Assembly (NCBI GenBank): GCA_033239525.1
Contig: BSYO01000006.1
Coordinates: 310,001 to 374,000, forward strand
DNA length: 64,000 nt
Direction: 5' to 3'
Source of the DNA: Nepenthes gracilis
Taxonomy: Eukaryota; Streptophyta; Magnoliopsida; Caryophyllales; Nepenthaceae
A model generated the notes under the pieces. It saw nothing but the letters and a program-made list of their open reading frames with translations, was not told the DNA's origin and ran no database searches. Made by a program: the position numbers and the translations under genes. Shown piece after piece: positions 12,046-24,323 of the stretch. The number at the start of each line of letters is the position of its first letter. The stretch's first letter is position 1.

Positions 12046-14549
12046 TGTGAGATTCCGGTCCCAAAATACCATAATTAGGAGATAATTACAATGATGATAA
12101 TCAAAATTAAGCTCAAAATGTGAGAAAAATTTAAATTAGAGTTGAAACAAGAGGGCATCAGGCTCGATGCCTAGCTGGTGGGCAGAACTGGCCCACTCGA
12201 GAAGAGCTTGAGCACGGTAGGAGCGCAAAAAACACAACGGGGGCTCACGGCGCGCCCGGTTGGCGCTCGAGGTGTAGCCTGCCAGAACTGGGCGCTTGGC
12301 GCACGCCCAGTTAGCGGTTGAGTGCCCCGTTGTTTATGAAAATAGCCGTGGCAAATTGTCGGGCATTCCAGTCAATTTTAGAGGGGAAGAGGGAGAGAGA
12401 GAGAGGGAAGAGGAGGAAAGAGAAAGGAGGAGATCAAGGCCACGGAGTCTGATTCTGCCTGGGAGCTAATTATAAAGGTTATAGCCCACGTCGAGGCAAG
12501 TATTCTCATACTCATTATTTATTCTTTATCAATTTTTATTTATTTTTTATCTGCTATTTTCGTCTCAATACCCACTCAAAATATGAAAAATATATTACCT
12601 ATACTTAGTGATCAATAAATATATAGTTTATTGTCTGTTTTGGTCATCGATTTGTCTGAATGGGCGTCGCCTAACCCTAACCCCCACGTCCAAACGGGAT
12701 ACCCATTTTCCCCCCATATTATGTTAAATTAACCTCAAAATATGAATCACCATATCAATTATGTATATATATATCGATCGAACGTCCGATCTCACAAGAA
12801 TTAACCCGTTTGCGGCGTCCGGAAGCTCTAAAAATCCCATATTACTGTTCATCTGAAAATAAAGTAAAAATTCATATGCTTCCATATCTGTATTATGTTA
12901 AATTGACTCCAAAATGTGAATCATCACATTTTAATTGTGTATATATATTGGTCGGGTGTCCGATTATGCAAGTAACGACCCATACACAACGTCTGGACAC
13001 TCTAAAAGTGGCCCGACATTGTTCACTCGAGAAGAATGTGTAAATTTGCATGTTTTACCTCCATTTAATTGTTATAATATTTATGTCTAAATGTCCATGC
13101 TAAATTGTAAGTCCCATAAATCAGTAATTGTGCTTCATTTGTAAAGAATTGTGCTCCAGAAGACCTCCAAGGTGAAATGGCAATGTTGGGGTAAGAATTT
13201 TGCTCTCATTCATGAATTTGATGTCCAAAGCACATAATTGAATGGTCAAAAGACTTAAGTCCAAAAGAAAGATATGAATCGCACAAGTAAATGGAGGAAA
13301 AATCCATAAAGTACGATATGATTGATTCGATCTCCCAGATGGAGATATGAGATGAAAATGTGATCTCTCGATTGGAGATAATAGAAATGGAAAGAATGGT
13401 GGATCCTCTCTCAAGAATAATGAAACCGGAAACTAGGACCATGGACTATGTTTATGGGCAATATTCTCCGGTTTGCCATGTTAATCACGATAGAAACCCA
13501 AGGAATATTTTGGCCACGTATTCTTGCCACTGGTGAGAGCGGGTGATATCCATGGCACGCCTTATAATACTATTGTGGAAGGATGAGGACTTCCCTAATA
13601 CCTCGAGGAAATGGGGCATTATCGTTATCGTTATCATTATCGGCCCGTCTATAGACATTGGTATGTAGATGACCCCCCGTTGGGTCTAAGAATAAGCCCT
13701 CACGACCTTAGATCATGTAGAGTATCATGATCCTTTCCTCATCCTTTCGCATCATTAGCCAGTATGATCTATTGGCCCCGATCCATAAAAATTAAAGTAA
13801 ATTGATAAATGCACTAAAGCATATTTAAATGGCAATTAAATGTTCCAAATCATAATAAATGGTAAATCGGTACTTCTAAATGTTTATTTCTTTTCATGTC
13901 TCATTCTAATTTGAATGTATATTGTCCCTTTCCATTATCATTTTCACATTTCTTTACCGTTTGATAGTGACGTATGATTTCACTTGTTAGACTTTTTAGC
14001 TCACACTTATTATCTCTCCTCTCCGATGAGAAACGCACGGATGCCCAATGAGTCTAAGTAGGCAGTAGGAGCTTGATAGGCAACTGATATTAGATGCAGA
14101 GCTTGAGGACTTAGTTTGATTATATATGAAGCAGAGATTTGTATTTATTTTGAAAACTTTGAATGTATAATATGTCATGTATGTATATGTGATGAATGGA
14201 TGGTTTGTCTTTATTATGTATTATGGTTGTTATGCTTTCGCAGATCTTTATTTGTGGTTATGTTGGGGAATTAGTAGTTGGCATCCTTTTTGAGTCGATG
14301 TTGTACTTGAGTTATGATGCTGGTACCACCTGTGGAGTTGTGTGGTTATGTGATCCTGTGGTTTTGTGTAGTTGTGTATGTGGATTGTTGTGCAGGGTTT
14401 TAAATAGATGTTTGTATTTTGACAAATGCTCAATTTATAAACAGAACTTTACCCAATTTTCTGTAAAAATTTATATTATTATTTATGGGCATTAGTATTA
14501 TGTATTTATTGATAGATGTTACTTAAAAAAAATAACCTGATCCGTCACA
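12046..14549 (+). mobile_element. Solo LTR 2 (gypsy-type), inserted in the 3' region of element A
   Basis: 2,504 bp from TGTGAGATTCCGG to GATCCGTCACA with perfect 5-bp duplications gcatg at 12041-12045 and 14550-14554. The ends form the inverted repeat TGTGA/TCACA. Both ends resemble the solo LTR at 51016-54109, which lies in the opposite orientation. No internal protein domain, primer-binding site or polypurine tract is present. The 99-codon hydrophobic frame at 14196-14495 lies inside the LTR and is not supported as a gene. Confidence 0.87.
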
Positions 14550-14554
14550 GCATG

Positions 14555-14990
14555 TCTCATCCTTCTTAGGGGGAAGATTTATCTTGGGGGCGGTATATTT
14601 AATAGGGGGAGCTTGGCTATGTCTTAAGGGGAATTTCTTGTCATTTCATATTTGCCATGTTTGCTTTTACTTGGATATGTGCTGAAATTGATATATTTAA
14701 TATATGTGCCAACATGCTTAATTGATATATTTGTTATATGTGTACACGTGTTCATCCATTTATTTACTATATTACTTTACCGCATTTATCTACTTCTATA
14801 CTATCCATATCTAATTAGGTCAGTATCTTTCTACTTCTTTTTCAAGTTCTATTTATTTTGTCGATTGTATTTTAGGCGTAAATTTTTATATACACGAGTT
14901 CTATCTCGATAGTATTTGAACTTGTGATTGTTTTATATTTTAGTTTATTATTTTTGTGGGGTTTTGTCATGAAATTTTTAAATGGGAGAT
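14555..14990 (+). other. 3' tail of element A before its 3' LTR
   Basis: Continuation of the element A 3' region after solo LTR 2, with G-rich runs (taggggga at 14570 and gggggcgg at 14586). The purine-rich aaatgggagat directly before the LTR start at 14991 is the likely polypurine tract, the primer for plus-strand synthesis. No coding sequence is seen. Confidence 0.6.
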
Positions 14991-17054
14991 TGTTAGGAAT
15001 ATTTATGTGTTAGTATATTCTATTACTGTATCGAATTGTTCGCTAGTGAATGTTTCATTATTCTGAAGATCTGTATCAGATTTACGTCCAATATTCACCG
15101 ATGTGTAACTCTCAATATTCACGTCTGCCTAGCACCTGTCCTACACTTGAGTGCGGCCTGAGCATATTTTCTTAAGAGGCCACGCTCAAAGCATGCCCGA
15201 GGTGCGCCCTAGGTGCCAATTCTTGAGAGGCCACATTTGAGGCAAGCCCAATGCACTATTTTTCAAGTGCCAGCACTAGGCGCTGGGGCGTGGACCCAAT
15301 GGCAGAACGGGCTGTCCTAACGCATGCCCAAGCCATACTTGAGCGCCAGAGTGCGTATTTTCTAACAATTATTTTTAACATAATTTTTTTTGAGCCACTT
15401 TATAAGTAACCACTTTCTTCTCCTTGTGCGAGTCTTCTCTGACGAAATTTCTAACGGCTATGCAGTCCTAATTGCTCTCTTCTACGTTTATTAATTGTTT
15501 CATTTGAGAAAACTTATCCTTGCCTATCATGCTTCAACTCTAAAGTTTTCTCACTTTCTCTATTTCATCCAGCACACTTTTTCCTGTTTGTTAACCCTCA
15601 TAAGCGACATAAGTGGCGTGAAAATTGGGATCCACTGATGTGTTGAGATTCGACTGCTCGTGGTGGAAGATTGATAAAAAAAATCAAAAAGTGTTTGGTT
15701 TCATTATCGCAAACAAATCCAATAAGTTTCTTGGAATGTGTCACAAGATAGAACCGGCTATGTTAGTGCGTCTATACTACCCAATCTATAAGTTGACTTT
15801 CTTAATATATATTTTTTCTAATCGTAGAAATTTGGAGGGTTTTACACAATAATTATGGTTATTAAAGTTTCCCTTTATCACCAAATTTATGTGCGTAACT
15901 TTTGAAAAATGATGTTTCGTCCTAAATTACGTAATAATGTTTTGACCCCGTGCAAGATTAGCAAAAGTAGAACACAATTAAATATTCAATACACGTAATG
16001 AATAGTTATTTCTAGATACTAACAATAATAATAATTATAAAAATATACGATAATAAATAATAATAATAATAAGACAAAATTTTAATAACGAAAGAAAAAC
16101 TCGATACTTACGGTAATTAAGAAAAATCCTACGAGCTTCAACGATCAGTGAAGAAATCCAATATGAAAATCAACTTACAAATCGGGTGGTACATACTAGT
16201 TAACCTAACCGACTTACTCCCATCTTGTGATTCTTATCAAGGAACTTCTTAGATTTACCCACGGCAATGGAACCGGACACCTTTCGATCTTCATGTCAAT
16301 CTTTTCTCTTGGACTGCTTGAAGTAGTGAACACGATCGGATCACCTTCTTCATAATACCCACGTCGCCAACAAAGGTAAAAAGGTAGAAATATTGAAACG
16401 AAAAGAAAAGGTGATGAGAAAACTTGTTAGCACATGAAGCATAATGAAGAAAGATCGATTTTTTCAAATGGAGCGAGAATAATGGAGAAAATAAGGTGAA
16501 ATAAGTATTTCTCTCAAAGAGGGATGCTCCAAAATGCTGCTGTCAAAACTAGGGCTAGTGAATTAAGGGGAGTATTCATAAAGAACTCAAAAAATACGTT
16601 CAAAAAATTTGCCTATTACTGCGGCGCTCAAGCGTACCAAGGGTTTCACGGGAAACCCTATTTACACTGGAGCAAAAAGGACGCGAGAAGCGAGTGGGGT
16701 GTTTCTGGAATTTGCACTCGAGCGGCAAGCACGAGGCTTCTGAAATCACAGCTCGAGCAGATGGCGAGTGCACAGTAGGTGCGATGCTCCTGAAACTCGA
16801 GAACGGATAGCTACAGAGATATGATGATGTGGCACTTTGATGAAACACAACCCGACATCGACAAATGATTAAATATGGTCACGGAATATGCCAACCGTAT
16901 AAATGGCCCTAACAACTTTTGGATGCTTTTCATCGCTTAATTCATCTAAATCTGAAAATATATTACGTGTATTATATATTCTTATACTTTATATTTCACA
17001 ATTTAAAAAAGGGGTCAAAACAAATTGTGTTTTGAGACTCCATAGTCCATTTCA
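14991..17054 (+). repeat. 3' LTR of element A, split by a reverse solo LTR
   Basis: Runs from TGTTAGGAAT (14991) to gtccatttca (17054), interrupted at 15903-16914. The first segment (14991-15902) and the last (16920-17054) together align with the 5' LTR at 1791-2610. The last segment matches the end of the 5' copy, for example the shared gactccatagtc. It is followed by the duplication acttc at 17055-17059. Confidence 0.87.
15903..16914 (-). mobile_element. Solo LTR 3 (Sirevirus-type), reverse, inserted in the 3' LTR of element A
   Basis: 1,012 bp from TGAAAAATGATG to GGCCCTAACA on the + strand, with perfect duplications acttt at 15898-15902 and 16915-16919. Read on the minus strand it begins TGTTAGGGCC, the Sirevirus LTR start. 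It belongs to the same family as the LTR of element C (35978-37012) and fragment D (1-757): all three carry the rather conserved segment with tttcgtcctaaatt or its complement near one end. No internal region is present. Confidence 0.87.
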
Positions 17055-17696
17055 ACTTCAACATACGCCATTAAATTATAATTTTCACACCGTAAAAATC
17101 TACGCTCTAATGCCATTTGTTGGCATTTGTGGAACATGCACGCAATAGGTAGTAACGAAATAACCCCAAATCCCTCTTTCAATAGTCGCCACCAAAATTC
17201 ATGAGTGCATGAGGAACCATAATAACACAACTAAATGTGTAAAGTTATACAATAATATTTAAAATAAAAAATAATTATCAATAAAGAAAAATTACATGAT
17301 AAACAATAAATAAGTTCATTAGAAATGTGATACCCCAAATTTCAAGTTGGACATAAGATTAGTAAAAGTCATTAACTATTGAATTAAATTATCCAGATAA
17401 ATACTTTAAAATGGATATAGTGTAGTAGGGCCTAGGTTAATTTTGAAGGATCGAGATACATTATAAAAGTATAATTTTTTAAAGAGCAAATTGATAATTT
17501 AAACTCAACTAATTATTTTAATATTTAATTATTTGTTATAAAGACCTCTTAGAAGTATTATATTTTTGACATAAGTTGGTTAATTAAATTAGTAGTTATC
17601 GAAAGTTTGAATAGTCTTGCACATCAAATTATACCATAATAATAATAACAATTTGATGTAGTAATAAATACTGACTATTTATACTGATAGTAGTAA

Positions 17697-17727
17697 CAAT
17701 AATAATAATAATTATTATTATTATTAG
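17697..17727. repeat. Palindromic (AAT)n-(ATT)n microsatellite
   Basis: A run of AAT triplets changes to ATT triplets and so can fold on itself. It is flanked on both sides by similar copies of gtagtaataaatactgac (near 17660 and 17735), which suggests a local duplication around the repeat. Confidence 0.8.
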
Positions 17728-18414
17728 TTTGCAAGTAGTAATAAATACTGACAGTTTATATTGTTAAATAAAATAGCAGTTGCGTTGATGAAATTACTTT
17801 ACCGTAAGTCGAAGCAAGTGATATTCCAATTTCATATCAGTTTTAGCATTTTGCAAGTGTGTTCCATGTTTTGGGGTTGCTCATGTTATCATCATCGTTA
17901 GCAATTGCAGGCATTGTCATCATCTCCTGTAGTGAATTCTTAAACCCGGTTAACAGACCAATTAAGAACCAAGTGAGAAGTATCTATTTGTCGTGCTATT
18001 TGACTCAGATTTTGGAATGAAATTAGTGGTATGTTGGTTTAAGGAACAAAGCTTTCTGTAAGGGGTAATGTCATGCCGCAAAGGGAGTGAACAGTGTCGG
18101 ATTTGAAGGGAGAAGACGCTGAACCAGTTATGGTTCTATAATTTATACATTTAACTGATATATTTATACCTATTAAAATATTGTTCTTGTACTATAAAAT
18201 GCAGTTTTGATTATCCGAAATGGTGGCAATTAATTGATGAGGAACAACGTCAAAACCAGCCCCAAACACCCTCTATTTGCGGCTAATGTTGGGCTGCTGT
18301 ATTTCCTCTCAAATCGTTGGATTAGAGTGAGATTTCTAGTGGATAGAGTCCTTCTAATTTATGTTTTCATGTACAGTTGTGGTTAGTTGTTGCTTGATGA
18401 AGTGAAGTACAAAG

Positions 18415-18514
18415 NNNNNNNNNNNNNNNNNNNNNNNNNNNNNNNNNNNNNNNNNNNNNNNNNNNNNNNNNNNNNNNNNNNNNNNNNNNNNNNNNNNNNN
18501 NNNNNNNNNNNNNN
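18415..18514. other. Assembly gap (100 N)
   Basis: Exactly 100 undetermined bases, the usual placeholder for a scaffold join of unknown length. The frame reported across it is meaningless. Confidence 0.99.
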
Positions 18515-19498
18515 ATTTCTCACGAAACTGCCAGTGAACATTGTGGCTTATGAAACATTATGTGCAAACCTTGTGTGAAAAATTTTTGATAATTTAAATG
18601 TAAAAATAACACTTTTTTAGTAGATGTAAGATTTGAAAAAGTAATTCAAAATCTAACACAAATGTATGTGTGTACTCAAAGCAAATGGTTGAACTTTGCA
18701 ATGCATGGCAGAGAATTGAATAGTTGTAATTCGCCATGGATTGAGTAGAGGATTGGTTGCAGAAACAGAACCATATTTTTGAGATAAGACCACCCACCAG
18801 TATCCTTGTTAATTTGTTACAAATGATCAGAGTGGTTCAAGCGTTTCTGTCCACTCGATCAATATCCATATTTTTTACCCTTTGCAACCCCATTGCTTGC
18901 TGTCCTATCTTTGATATGTTCCCGTACTTCATTTACGAAGGTGATGTATTTGCTGTGGTTTACTTCCAAAGACCCAAATGAGAAGAGGACTTTGTTTTGC
19001 TTTGTTTTCCTTTATTATTATTTTCTGGGGGGAGGGGGTTGTTAAAGATGATGAAGGGGAATTTTACTCATGGCTGTGTTAAAAAAATGGATCTCATGTA
19101 TTGAAAAGACCAAAAGATCTCTGAAAATCGGATCATGAAAATAATATATATTGGCCATCAACAAATGTAGTTGAATTTGTATTAATTATCTGGATGATGT
19201 AATTGATATTTAGCTGATGAGATATTTTTGTTATGAAAAATTGTTAAAATATGAAAAAGATACATTAAGTCTAGCATAATATATACATGGAGCTCTACCT
19301 TGCTGAGCAATTGGTCTTCCTCTTATTATATTTGATTTTTTTGCCTACATAATTTCATCAACTATTACTTTTAAAAATATATATATTCTAATAAATTAAA
19401 AATATTCTTTTTAATCTCTCCACATATAGAGACATTTTATAATGTATTTTTAAGGCAAATGTTAATAATACGATATAAGATATGCCTCAGATTTAAAT

Positions 19499-20260
19499 TG
19501 TCAGCCCCAATACTCGCGGGCCTGGTGTTAATTGCAAAAGGATACATTTCGACCCGAGAGGTCCGCTTGCCATTACCGGGATCTCATTCAACGCGAGTAC
19601 GGGTCGGTAGCCTTCTTCGACGCCAGCCCACAAGATGCACGTGACTTAATGACTGCTGAAAGCAGTTCCGCGAAGGACGACTATCCCAGACGTCCGGTAA
19701 CGCCGCCACCATTGCCAGCGACACGCAACCCACGCGTCACGCCACCACCAACCCTAATACGCTCACTTCAAGGCCGACATTCTGACAAGGTATTTCTGGC
19801 CAACAACATTGGCTGAAGCTAACTTCCTGGACATCGCGCACGCTCGACACGCAGATTACATGTCAAAGAGTAATAGGATGGTACTTCCCCTTGCGCACCC
19901 AGTGAGTCTACCGAACACGTCAACCACCACATTCCCTCATAAATACTTACTTGAGCCAACAAGAAAAGGATCCTCGGAGGTCTTCTCTCGACATCATTTT
20001 TGAGTGATCAAGGGACTTCTCGAGATCTTCGCCCTAGCCAGAAAGAGATAAAAGAAGGAAAAGAAAGGGTTTCCTCCTATCTTATATTTTCAGATACACA
20101 ACCAACCAACGATAGTGAAGATCTTTCTGTGCTCCAAGCAGCCCTCGTAGCTTTTCCTTCCATTTTAAGTGGTGTTTTCCACGAAAATCCTGGCCCAATC
20201 TCCATCTCTAACCCTCGAATCACACTTCTACAGCTCCACCCCGAAAATCGGAATGCAACA
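19499..20260 (+). repeat. 5' LTR of element E
   Basis: 762 bp from tgtcagccccaatac to gaatgcaaca. It shares with the right copy the segments gatctcattcaacgcga, ccacgc-accacc, acgtcaaccaccacattcc and gagatctt/gagattc, in the same order. Frames inside it (such as 19532-19816 and 20000-20362) are not real genes because they run over LTR sequence shared with the other copy, where they are broken. Confidence 0.78.
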
Positions 20261-20280
20261 TTTGGCGCTGGCCTGGTGGG
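20261..20280 (+). other. Primer-binding-site region of element E
   Basis: tttggcgctggcctggtggg begins immediately after the LTR. It resembles the tttggcgccgtctgtggg segment seen in many plant gypsy elements. Confidence 0.6.
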
Positions 20281-21379
20281 AAGAGACTTAAAAGTCAGCT
20301 CACCTTCCAAAACAACACTGTATAACATCATTTTTCCACAACCGCCAACACCTAAAAGATGACGAGAGTAGATAAAGCACGCTCCGCCCCAGAGGATTTG
20401 TGCACACTTCACAGCTCCACAAGCAACACGAGGAATGGCTGCTCCAAAGATGCGAAGACTAGAACAAAAGGTGGATAACCTTCAAGAACCATCCATACAT
20501 TACGCGAAAGGGTGTACGAGCAATTCGTAGGAAGACACTCCCGAGAGTTCATGGCCCACCAAGAAACTCAGAGACGTTGCATCACCTAAGTCTCCCCGGT
20601 GAGCTTCGAGGGACTACCTCAATGCTAAGAAATCTATGAGCCAAGCCCTCATCAAGGAGGGGACTCAAGAGTTCGAAGACCTGCTCTCTAATGGCGCTCG
20701 CCGAAGCAACCCCACCGAGGAACTGTAAGACTCCTCGCCCCGAGGACAGGGAAGGAGGGAGCAGGGCGAGCCATCGTAAGATTCCAAAGACCGGCCCGGC
20801 GCCATGTCCGAGCTGACTGGCCCTGGGAAGAAACGCCGGGTCTACTGCCTCACCGACTCCATCACCAACATCCGAGGCACGCACTGCGACGAGAAGTTCC
20901 TAAGACGGCCCAGCTCGAAGAACCCAAGGAGGTGACCACGGGGAACACTGCGCCACCGCTGGCTACGTTCACGACACCGAGGACCTGCATGGAAGCTCGT
21001 GCAGTAGATCAATCGACTAGTCACAAGGCCATCTCGACCGCTTCTCCGTCACGACTGGCCTGGCCCTGTACTGGCCAGACGCAGAACCTGGCCACGCCAC
21101 TCCCGCAGGTAAGGCCGTGGATAGGCTCGAACACGCCGACCTGCTCCCATAACGCCAAGACGGGCAGGCCAAGAACTAAACATAATCGCAAAAGAACACC
21201 CAAGCGGAGTGCAGTATGACCACAAAGACCATATCATGACTAATGTAACAAGAGGAATTCAAGAAGGTCCTAGAGAAGAAACAGGTAATTGTTGCACCTA
21301 CTAATAAAATGCCATTCACAGTATTTACCAAGAACCGCCCAAAGGATCCTCATCAACGACAAATTCAAAACCTTGCCTG

Positions 21380-21865
21380 GTCCAGTCACTTCAAGAGTGT
21401 CAGATCAAAAACTCTGGCTCATTCGAGCTACCAAGAGGTCGTAATTAAAACTCCTGGCTCATCTCGGGATGCCCAAGAGGTCAGAATCAAAAACCTTGCC
21501 TGTCCGGGAGGCGCCTAAGAGGTCGTAATTAAAAACCTTGCCTGGTCCGAGCGCCCAAGAGGTCGAATCAAAACCGCTCCGTCCGAGCGCCCAAGAGGTC
21601 GAATTAAAAACTCTTGCCTCAGCCCGAGCGGCCTGCAGGTCGTAATTGAAAACTCGGTTCCGCCCGAGCGGCCCAAGAGGTCGTGAATTGCAACTCTGCC
21701 TGGCCCGAGCTACTGCAAGAGGTCGTGAATTAAAAACTTGCCCAGCCCGGGAAGGCCCCAAGAGGTCGAATCAAAATCCCTTGGGCTCATTCGAGGGCCC
21801 CAGAGGTCGTAATCAAAGACTCTGCGATGCCCGAGCGGCCCAAAATGTCGAATTTTAAGAACTGG
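21380..21865 (+). repeat. Degenerate tandem array of about 12 units of roughly 40 bp inside element E
   Basis: A unit built around ccaagaggtcgtaattaaaa followed by cttgcctggcccgagcgg recurs with spacing of about 36-46 bp. The core aagaggtc or a close variant is seen near 21391, 21433, 21473, 21515, 21555, 21592, 21634, 21674, 21715, 21760, 21796 and 21841. Units differ by substitutions and small indels, so no single reading frame is kept. Long frames here on both strands are by-products of the repeat. Confidence 0.85.
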
Positions 21866-24310
21866 CCCCATCTCTGCTAAGCAATCTTAAGGGCCAAAGC
21901 CTCACCCAGGGAGGACAAAAAATAAAGAAGTACACAACGAGAAATCGTCTAAGATTTCAGTTGTTATTCATTAAATAACGATGTACATCATGTAACAAAA
22001 AGAAGGAAAATACATATACACATCCTAAGACGTCAATGAGCCAGAGCTCACTGGCTGAGGCCGATCTTCATGAAGCACTGGGCTCCGCTGATCCGACTAC
22101 TGGCCGAGGAGAGTTGTGGTGCGCCTCAATCCAAAGAAATTCCTCTGCGATCAAAGCATTAGCATTCCGGGATCAAGCACAAAGAAAGAGGAACTGCGGA
22201 TGAATAAGATGGGGACACTCACGGCATATGTTAACGTCGTCCCGCACTACTCCAATAAAGGCCCAAGTTCACTCTGACGAATGGACGCCCCCTAGCCTTC
22301 CTCCGAAAGATATGCCTTTCTTAAGACTGACTCGATGAGCTACTGAGCCTCATTTCCTCCAACAAGGCTATCCTACTTCGCCTCAACAAATTCACATCAA
22401 TTCAAGTGAAATTTCTCATTACACCCCCTGAACCTCCATTCGGGAGGCCATCTTCCAGCCCACATCTGAGCCGCATCAAAGAGCAAAACTCATGAGAGCA
22501 AGAAAGAAAAAGGTATACAAAACACTCAAGAACGATGAAGGTACCTGGGAAATAAGGTCAACACACATGGGCCTCCCCAAGGTCTCGACCATTGCCTCGC
22601 TGCACAGGCACCGCGTAAAACCCCAACCTCCCACCGAGATAAGGAACGCTGGCCAGTGGCGCCCGTCTCACAGGAGGCGCCGCCGCCTCCGCCTTCTTCA
22701 CAAAACTCAATTGTAACGAACTCGGGACTATAACGGATGCTCGGAGATCCGAGGACACCACTGCACCACAAGGGAGTCTCCACTTCCTCCTGACTGCTTT
22801 CAAAAGTCGTCTCCTCTCTCGCGCCCGGCAGAGAGCTCACGCTACCATGTCCCTGAGGGGAAAATCCACAGAACCGGATCATCACAAGGGGGTCGACGCC
22901 CGAGATTCCCAGTTGTGAGGGACCAGATGAGGACGCAAGGGCAGACTTTCCGTCTCTCGAGATCGGCAGCGAACAGCCTCGCCTCTTCTTGGAAAGAGGG
23001 GCAACATTCAACAACTACTGAATGTCAAAAGCGCTGTCATTATCATTACTATCGTAGGAAGCTGCGCCCGGCAGTGGTCGGCGCTGAGCTTGGCCGTGGC
23101 GCCATCTCAAGAAGACCTACTGACTTCCTATCCTCGTGCCGCGCACTCCCGTCGACCTCTTCTTCTGGACTTCGATGGAGTCACAGCGTAAGACCCGACC
23201 CGGATTCCCACTTGGCCTCTACTAAACTCTGTGGGACAACCAAATGTCAGGTTTACCTTCGCGAAAGCCTCAAGGTTGGCGACACCAGGTCCGTGACCTT
23301 TCTGCACTCCCCGTCCTCCAACGAAGGCTCAACACCACCCGCCGGCCACTTTCTCCCAACCAACAAGGAACGGCCCATTCCCGGTGAACTCCGAGGAAAG
23401 TGACTGCCCTTCCACCAAGCTCGTGGAGTCGATTGCCCCACACGTTGAAAACTGTCGCGGGGTCATAGTAATCCAGCTTAAGTGTTATATGGTTAAACAT
23501 AACCTCGACGGTGGCGACACTCAAAAGCTTGTTATGGCATCTCAAGAAACGCACAAGAGACTAAATACCTTACTGATACTGGGCCGAGCCTCAAGTGAAA
23601 GGAACCCCGAAAGCCCTCATAAGATCGTGAAGTTCGCTCGGCGGTGGAACCGCAACCTCCTTAAGATGAACCTCAGAACCCGTGATGAAGCTGCTCGGAG
23701 GGCTCCGCCTATCCTCCGCTCCCGACAAGCACACCCGCGGACTCCGGCCATTGCACTGAGCTCAATCTTCGAAAGCTACTAAAAGTCATCAGAAGCAATC
23801 TCCTCACTCCGTGTGCCTCGACATCAAAAATGAAGGTGAAAAGGCACAAAGAACTGATGGAAACAACGCAAGGAAGAGAAAACAAAAGGGAAACGAAAGA
23901 TAAACGCTCCGCGAGGGAGGAAAACTATTTATAAGTTCAAATTTTGAAAGGGCGCCATCATTGAAGTTCTAGCCACGCCGTCACTGACATTCGACACAGG
24001 AAATAATGACATTTGCCTTCCCAAGGTGTGTGCATAGCTTGTCAATCCCGTATTTAATGCTCGTGTAAGCCCAAAATCTACATACATAAATCCTCTGACT
24101 CAAAGGAGTTCCTGACATCAATGCCTAACATTATCGCCATAAACCCGAGGACACAATACATCCTTTAACTAAGTTAGAAGATAGGCCTTCAAGCTGCCGC
24201 TACTCCTGGATGGTCATTATGCGCCATGTGACATTCTCGGGAAATGCTACTCTGAAAGAAACGAACAGTGGAGACATGCCAAACTGGGCTTGACACTTCC
24301 GAGCCCTTTG

Positions 24311-24323
24311 GCATGGGGGCTAG
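24311..24323 (+). other. Polypurine tract of element E
   Basis: gcatgggggctag lies directly before the TGTCAG start of the right LTR, the position and make-up of the plus-strand primer of gypsy elements. Confidence 0.6.

Larger units (their letters stand above)
1791..17054 (+). mobile_element. Element A: Sirevirus-like Ty1/copia retrotransposon, complete ends, decayed, with three nested LTR insertions
   Basis: The element is flanked by the 5-bp direct repeat acttc (1786-1790 and 17055-17059). The order is 5' LTR (1791-2610), Met-tRNA-type primer-binding site (2613-2624), gag, integrase, reverse transcriptase, RNase H, an extra post-pol ORF, then 3' LTR (14991-17054, split). Integrase before reverse transcriptase is the Ty1/copia order. 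The gag with a Cys/His knuckle remnant and the long post-pol region point to the Sirevirus (SIRE/Maximus) lineage. Without the three inserts (6626-9053, 12046-14549, 15903-16914) the element is about 9.3 kb, normal for that lineage. Every coding part carries stops and frameshifts, so it cannot move by itself. The matching ends and exact duplication make the boundaries secure; the lineage name rests on motif resemblance. Confidence 0.88.
17060..19498. other. Intergenic DNA with an assembly gap
   Basis: Host sequence interrupted by element A on its left. At 17108-17135 a degraded reverse copy of a copia primer-binding site (gctctaatgccat) suggests an older minus-strand LTR element. At 17326 the string TGTGATACCCCAAATT looks like the start of a gypsy-type LTR whose other end I cannot find, perhaps lost in the gap. 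Short frames at 18594-18981 are not recognisable proteins. Confidence 0.5.

Noticed and set aside
14196..14495. 99-codon Cys- and Leu-rich frame as a small secreted or membrane protein
   Set aside because: It lies wholly inside solo LTR 2, overlaps an open frame on the other strand and shows no recognisable domain.
18387..18578. Frame across the N run
   Set aside because: More than half of it is undetermined sequence.
20000..20362. 120-codon frame in element E
   Set aside because: It lies mostly in the 5' LTR; the matching region of the 3' LTR does not keep the frame.
22526..23403. Long frames of 162 codons on both strands inside element E
   Set aside because: GC-rich DNA gives long chance frames on both strands; no motif or family resemblance is seen.
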